Shown here in pieces: positions 12,169 through 15,221 of a stretch of DNA of 15,221 nt. Position 1 is the stretch's first letter; each line of letters begins with the position of its first letter. The DNA comes from JAGMDK01 sp023128695. Its GTDB lineage: Bacteria; Planctomycetota; Phycisphaerae; UBA1845; Fen-1342. The notes below the pieces were generated by a model that saw only the letters and a program-made list of their open reading frames with translations, was not told the DNA's origin and made no database searches. Position numbers and translations under genes: made by a program. The stretch spans positions 1 to 15,221 of the forward strand of contig DAOVQG010000088.1 in NCBI GenBank assembly GCA_030628805.1. The letters are read 5' to 3'.

Positions 12169-13296
12169 ATGGAATCCTTCGCGGCGATACTACATAAGTA
12201 CCAGTACTTCGGGGTTGCCGCGTTCATTGCGACTGTTTTTCTGACGCCGCTCGCCATCCGGGCGGCCCACCGCTTCGGCGTGCTGGATGTCCCCGACCAG
12301 AAGCTCAAGCCGCACGCCAAGCCGATCCCGTATCTCGGCGGGACCGCGATTTGCGTGGCGTGGGCGCTGGCCGTGACGAGCGCAATGGCGACCGGGACGT
12401 GCGAATGGCACAAGATGCTGCCGCTGCTGCTGGGCGGCGTCGGGATGTCCGTCCTGGGCTTGATCGACGACATGCGGCATATTTCGCCGAAGATCCGGCT
12501 GTTGGCCGGCACGCTGATGATCGCGGCCGTGCTGATCAGCACGCGGGCCGGGTTTCGGCTGGTGGACAGTGTCCTGGAACCGCTGGGCGTGGAGCTGCCG
12601 GATTGGCTCGCAACCACGGCCTCGTTCCTCCTGGGCCTGTTTATCGTGCTGGGGGCCTGTAATTCAACCAATCTGATCGACGGACTAGACGGGCTGAGCA
12701 CCGGTGTGACCGGCGTCATCTCGCTGGGCTTCTTCCTGCTGGCCGCGCATCTGGCAGTGTACGGCTATAGCAGCACCGGCGATCCGGTCCGGCTGGTGCT
12801 GGCCGTGGCGATGTTCGGCGCCACCCTGGGCTTTCTGCCCTGGAACTTCAACCCGGCCAAGATATTCATGGGCGACGCCGGCAGCGTGCTGCTGGGCTTC
12901 AACTGCGGCATGCTCATCCTGCTTTTCGGCGAACGTGGTATTCCGCGCTGGGTGATCGGGGCTTTGATGATCTTTGCGTTGCCGGTCTTCGATACGGCCC
13001 TGGCGATGGTCCGCCGCTGGCTGGCCGGCCGCTCGATCTTCGAAGGCGACCGCAGCCATTTCTATGATCAACTCGTACAGCGGGGCCTGTCGATTCGCCA
13101 AACCGTGCTGGTGTGTTATCTGCTCGCGATCATTTTCGCGGCGATCGGGCTTCTAGTAATATTCGTCCGCACATGGCACGCCTTTTTCATCTACCTCGGC
13201 GTTTGTCTGTTGACGGCCCTTCTGGCCTGGGCCACCGGCTTGGTGCAACCGGAAGAGCCCCGCCGAAACAAGCAGCTACCGCCGGAAGAGGATTGA
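12169..13296 (+). CDS. wecA: WecA/MraY-type undecaprenyl-phosphate sugar-1-P transferase
   Basis: This 375-aa integral membrane enzyme with about ten or eleven transmembrane segments belongs to glycosyltransferase family 4 (MraY/WecA/TagO). It transfers a sugar-1-phosphate, most likely GlcNAc-1-P from UDP-GlcNAc, to undecaprenyl phosphate and so starts O-antigen or another envelope polymer. Motifs: HAKPIPYLGG (49-58), GLIDDMR with the catalytic-site D100-D101 (97-103), NSTNLIDGLDGLSTG (165-179), FNPAKIFMGDAGS with D236 (227-239), and GDRSHFYDQL (293-302), the place of the WecA loop motif with H-I-H-H, here S-H-F-Y. The ATG at 12169 is preferred; a TTG at 12148 lies inside a repeat arm. TATACT at 12153-12158 could be a -10 box. 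WecA rather than MraY is the better guess because no mur genes surround it. Confidence 0.88.
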   Translation: MESFAAILHKYQYFGVAAFIATVFLTPLAIRAAHRFGVLDVPDQKLKPHAKPIPYLGGTAICVAWALAVTSAMATGTCEWHKMLPLLLGGVGMSVLGLIDDMRHISPKIRLLAGTLMIAAVLISTRAGFRLVDSVLEPLGVELPDWLATTASFLLGLFIVLGACNSTNLIDGLDGLSTGVTGVISLGFFLLAAHLAVYGYSSTGDPVRLVLAVAMFGATLGFLPWNFNPAKIFMGDAGSVLLGFNCGMLILLFGERGIPRWVIGALMIFALPVFDTALAMVRRWLAGRSIFEGDRSHFYDQLVQRGLSIRQTVLVCYLLAIIFAAIGLLVIFVRTWHAFFIYLGVCLLTALLAWATGLVQPEEPRRNKQLPPEED

Positions 13297-13327
13297 AGCC
13301 GGCCATCGGATTGAGGATTGCTCGGAA

Positions 13328-13347
13328 CCCCGAGCGTCAGCGACGGG
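13328..13347. repeat. CCCCGAGCGTCAGCGACGGG repeat unit
   Basis: This GC-rich unit follows the wecA stop. I recognise it as a dispersed planctomycete-type repeat, but no second copy is in the window, so the call rests on recall. Confidence 0.35.
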
Positions 13348-13354
13348 CCGATCC

Positions 13355-13375
13355 GATTGCGGATTGCGGATTGCG
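13355..13375 (+). repeat. Tandem heptamer GATTGCG x3
   Basis: Three exact copies of GATTGCG lie in a row, followed by a partial GATTT. It lies between wecA and the broken enoyl-CoA hydratase gene. Confidence 0.75.
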
Positions 13376-13402
13376 GATTTCAGATCTCAGGTTGTGGACG
13401 GG

Positions 13403-13430
13403 TGGCCCATCGCTTTAGCGGTGGGGGACA
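13403..13430 (+). repeat. Repeat also found inside nadC
   Basis: TGGCCCATCGCTTTAGCGGT continues GGGGGACA. The 28-base sequence matches 14576-14603 in nadC at 25 of 28 positions, in the same orientation. Its CGCTTTAGCG core is nearly palindromic. Confidence 0.8.
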
Positions 13431-13480
13431 CGAATGATCCTCGTACTCTATCTGCCCTGCAATTGGGAAGGACACAACAC

Positions 13481-13804
13481 ATGGCATTCACGACGATCGA
13501 GACCAATGCCGCCGATGGGATTCTGACCGTTGCCCTCAAGCGCCCCGACGTGCTCAACGCCTTCAACGCGGAGATGGGGCTCGAGCTGGATTCGGCGTTG
13601 CAACAAGCCCAGGACGACGACGCGGTCCGCTGCGTCGTGCTCACCGGGCAGGGGCGGGCCTTGAATCACACCTGGACGGCCACGCTCGCGGTACAATTGG
13701 AGTATGAAGCGGAGTTGCAAACCGCGGCCGGACGTACCGCGGACCATCGCGAAGGCGTCGCCGCGTTCCTGGAGAAGCGCCCCCCGCACTTCACCGGGCA
13801 GTAA
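13481..13804 (+). pseudogene. Enoyl-CoA hydratase with large internal deletion
   Basis: The open frame encodes 107 residues. Residues 1-58 (MAFTTIETNAADGILTVALK, then RPDVLNAFNAEMGLELDSAL and VRCVVLTGQGRA) are the N terminus of an enoyl-CoA hydratase/isomerase. Residues from 60 on (ATLAVQLEYEAELQTAAGRT, then ADHREGVAAFLEKRPPHFTG) are the C terminus. The middle, about 150 residues including the FCAGxD oxyanion-hole motif and the catalytic acidic residues, is missing, with the frame kept at the junction near 13658-13665. A full enzyme has about 260 residues. Fatty acid beta-oxidation activity is therefore not expected. The start is well formed: GGGAAGGA (13465-13472) lies 8 bases before the ATG, so a protein may still be made. 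The gene is bordered on both sides by repeats. Confidence 0.8.
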
Positions 13805-13814
13805 ACAATGGGGC

Positions 13815-13964
13815 CCACCGGCTGGAAGCCGGTGCCACAGCTTAATCCACCGGCTGGAAGCCGGTGCCACACATTGTAGCGAGCCCTGTTTTCTGTATTC
13901 TGTATTCTGTATTCAGTATTCAGTATTCAGTATTCAGTTCCACCGGCTGGAAGCCGGTGCCACA
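13815..13964. repeat. Three palindrome copies around a heptamer tract
   Basis: The unit CCACCGGCTGGAAGCCGGTG followed by CCACA occurs three times, exactly, at 13815-13839, 13847-13871 and 13940-13964. Each is a hairpin (CACCGGCT, GGA, AGCCGGTG). Between copies 2 and 3 lies a 49-base tract of seven heptamers (13891-13939): three TTCTGTA, three TTCAGTA and one TTCAGTT. Together these fill the gap between the broken hydratase and nadC. Confidence 0.9.
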
Positions 13965-13978
13965 CAAGAAATGAGAAC

Positions 13979-14923
13979 ATGTGGTCCACGCAAACGATCC
14001 GACTGATTGAATCCGCCTGTGAGGAAGACCTCGGCCCCGGCGACATCACCTCGGCCTTGCTCCCGAACGCGGCCGCTGAGGTCGCCGCGCGTATTGTGCC
14101 GCGCGAACCCGGCACGGTCTGTGGCCTCGCACTGGCACCAGCGATCTGCGAGACCTTCTCGAACCGCCTCGGCGACCCTCTCGAATTCACGCCGGCCGAT
14201 AGCGGAGACGGCACGTATCATGATGGCGATGCCATCACGTCGGGCACCGTGCTCGCCACGCTTCATGGCCCGCGGGCCGCCGTCCTGGCGGTGGAGCGGA
14301 CGCTGCTCAATTTCCTCAGCCGGATGAGCGGCGTGGCCACCTTGACCCGCTGCTATGTCGAGGCGGCTCGCTCGACCAATCCCGCGGTCAAGATTCTCGA
14401 TACCCGCAAGACGATCCCCGGCTGGCGTGAGCTGGACAAATACGCCGTCCGCGCCGGCGGCGGCCACAACCATCGCGCCGGCTTGTACGACGCCGTTCTG
14501 ATCAAGGATAACCACTTGGCCGGCATTCCCACCGAGCGGCTCGCTGCTGAGCTTGCCGCGTTGCTCAAGAAGGGCTGGCCCAGCGCTTCAGCGGAGGGGG
14601 ACATGAAAAATACTGAACAGTCATCCGGACACCCCCGGCCGCACTTCATCGAGGTCGAAGTCGACAACCTCGGTCAATTCGTCGAGGTGTGCAAAGTCGC
14701 CGCCGTGGACATCGTCCTGCTCGACAACTTCTCCCTTCAACAAATGCGAGCCGCCGTCGAGCAGCGTGACGCGCGGGGTCTCCGCGGCAAGCTCGAACTC
14801 GAAGCCAGCGGCGGCGTCATGCTAGATACGGTGGCTCAGATCGCCGCGACCGGAATTGATCGCATCTCGGTCGGGGGGCTGACCCACTCCGCCACGTGCT
14901 TGGACCTCGGGCTGGACGTCTGA
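13979..14923 (+). CDS. nadC: Quinolinate phosphoribosyltransferase NadC
   Basis: The 314-aa enzyme converts quinolinate and PRPP to nicotinate mononucleotide, the entry to NAD from the de novo pathway. Motifs in order: EEDLGPGDITSALLP near 14-28, ERTLLNFLSRMSGVAT (110-125), DTRKTIPGWRELDKYAVRAG (near 139-158), GGHNHRAGLYDAVLIKDNH (159-177), the conserved acidic FIEVEVDNL, VDIVLLDNFS and LEASGGV, and VGGLTHSATCLDLGLDV at the end. It is longer than most NadC proteins (about 280-300). The excess is a segment around 199-218 (KKGWPSASAEGDMKNTEQSS), partly made of a dispersed repeat (14576-14603), in a loop before the FIEVEVD strand. The ATG at 13979 has only a weak GAGAA upstream; the family's N terminus begins right there. 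No nadA or nadB is adjacent. Confidence 0.93.
   Translation: MWSTQTIRLIESACEEDLGPGDITSALLPNAAAEVAARIVPREPGTVCGLALAPAICETFSNRLGDPLEFTPADSGDGTYHDGDAITSGTVLATLHGPRAAVLAVERTLLNFLSRMSGVATLTRCYVEAARSTNPAVKILDTRKTIPGWRELDKYAVRAGGGHNHRAGLYDAVLIKDNHLAGIPTERLAAELAALLKKGWPSASAEGDMKNTEQSSGHPRPHFIEVEVDNLGQFVEVCKVAAVDIVLLDNFSLQQMRAAVEQRDARGLRGKLELEASGGVMLDTVAQIAATGIDRISVGGLTHSATCLDLGLDV
14576..14603 (+). repeat. Dispersed repeat in frame inside nadC
   Basis: TGGCCCAGCGCTTCAGCGGA continuing GGGGGACA matches the intergenic copy at 13403-13430 at 25 of 28 positions. It codes for the residues WPSASAEGD of NadC without breaking the frame. Confidence 0.8.
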
Positions 14924-14934
14924 GTGGGTGATAA

Positions 14935-15071
14935 CAGTCCGCCGTAAAAGTCGTGTCGGGCCGTAAACGACGTAGCGGCCGGCGGCTCGCCGGTCGTAGG
15001 AGGCCGGAAACGCCACTTTGTGCCGACGGCCTGCGAGCCGCAGGCCGCTACATGGCTTTTGCGGCGGACTG
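14935..15071. repeat. Composite nested palindromic element (copy 2)
   Basis: Outer arms CAGTCCGCCGTAAAAGTC (14935-14952) and GGCTTTTGCGGCGGACTG (15054-15071) pair at 16 of 18 positions. Inner arms at 14972-14996 (GTAGCGGCCGGCGGCTCGCC...) and 15028-15051 are again complementary in outline and each is itself a palindrome. The element begins 11 bases after the nadC stop, so it could also act as its terminator. Confidence 0.85.
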
Positions 15072-15118
15072 ATAAGGTGATAAGCCTAGTGCTCTGTCGC
15101 TCGTCAATTGATGGGCTG

Positions 15119-15202
15119 GTGTGCCACTGCTCTTGAGCAGTGTTTCTTATGGATTCTGGAGCACTCGACGATATCTAGCACTGCTCAAGAGCAGTGGCAC
15201 AC
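15119..15202. repeat. Long perfect inverted repeat (copy B)
   Basis: The arms at 15119-15142 and 15179-15202 are perfect 24-base reverse complements and are identical to those of copy A (7312-7385). The centre is 36 bases here and unrelated to that of copy A. No coding potential is seen from 14924 to the window end. Confidence 0.85.
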
Positions 15203-15221
15203 ATTCTGATCGATACGCAAC

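Noticed and set aside
13364..13480. Upstream extension of the enoyl-CoA hydratase frame to 13364
   Set aside because: The extension is encoded by repeats (heptamer tract and the 13403-13430 unit), while the ATG at 13481 has a good ribosome binding site and the conserved family start.
13815..13964. Three identical repeats considered as a short CRISPR array
   Set aside because: The units are strong palindromes of a dispersed repeat family with spacers of 7 and 68 bases, the latter a heptamer tract, and no cas gene is present.

Overview
The window looks like a chromosomal segment of a GC-rich Gram-negative bacterium, most likely a planctomycete (Planctomycetota). This is inferred from the dense population of short GC-rich palindromic repeats of several kinds between and even inside genes, a lipid A gene (lpxK), small conserved proteins of planctomycete type and the general style of the proteins. 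No rRNA or tRNA gene is present, so the taxonomic call is soft.

Layout. Bases 2-205 carry the 3' end of hypF (plus strand), whose stop codon lies inside a dispersed palindrome. Bases 206-1108 hold small and broken genes: a DUF2283-like remnant, a small antitoxin-like gene, and on the minus strand a small conserved gene followed by a nucleotidyltransferase cut off after 28 codons. A large ABC-2-type membrane permease lies on the minus strand at 1303-3009.

The core is a plus-strand Fe-S cluster assembly operon, 3300-9534: an Rrf2/IscR-type regulator behind a good sigma70-like promoter with a palindrome over its -35 box, then iscS, a lower-GC insert of two small genes (a HEPN-domain protein and an 87-aa unknown), iscU, iscA, hscB and hscA. 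IscU keeps the LPPVK chaperone-binding motif, which fits the presence of HscA. HscB carries an N-terminal four-cysteine motif like that of eukaryotic HSC20. No ferredoxin or iscX gene is in the cluster. Start/stop overlaps join most genes, and hscA runs on into lpxK, a deoxyhypusine-synthase-like gene and a small membrane protein (9531-11998).

The last part holds a WecA/MraY-type sugar-phosphate transferase (12169-13296), an enoyl-CoA hydratase gene that has lost its middle (13481-13804), and nadC (13979-14923). Gaps between these are almost entirely repeats, including two nested 137-138 bp palindromic composites and two copies of a long perfect inverted repeat.

The most unusual overall signal is that repeat-type sequences also lie in frame inside conserved genes: a 61-bp hairpin in hscA, a 72-nt duplication around an octamer tract in lpxK, a repeat copy in nadC, and the repeat-made C terminus of hypF. 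This resembles the in-frame palindromic elements known from Rickettsia (RPEs).
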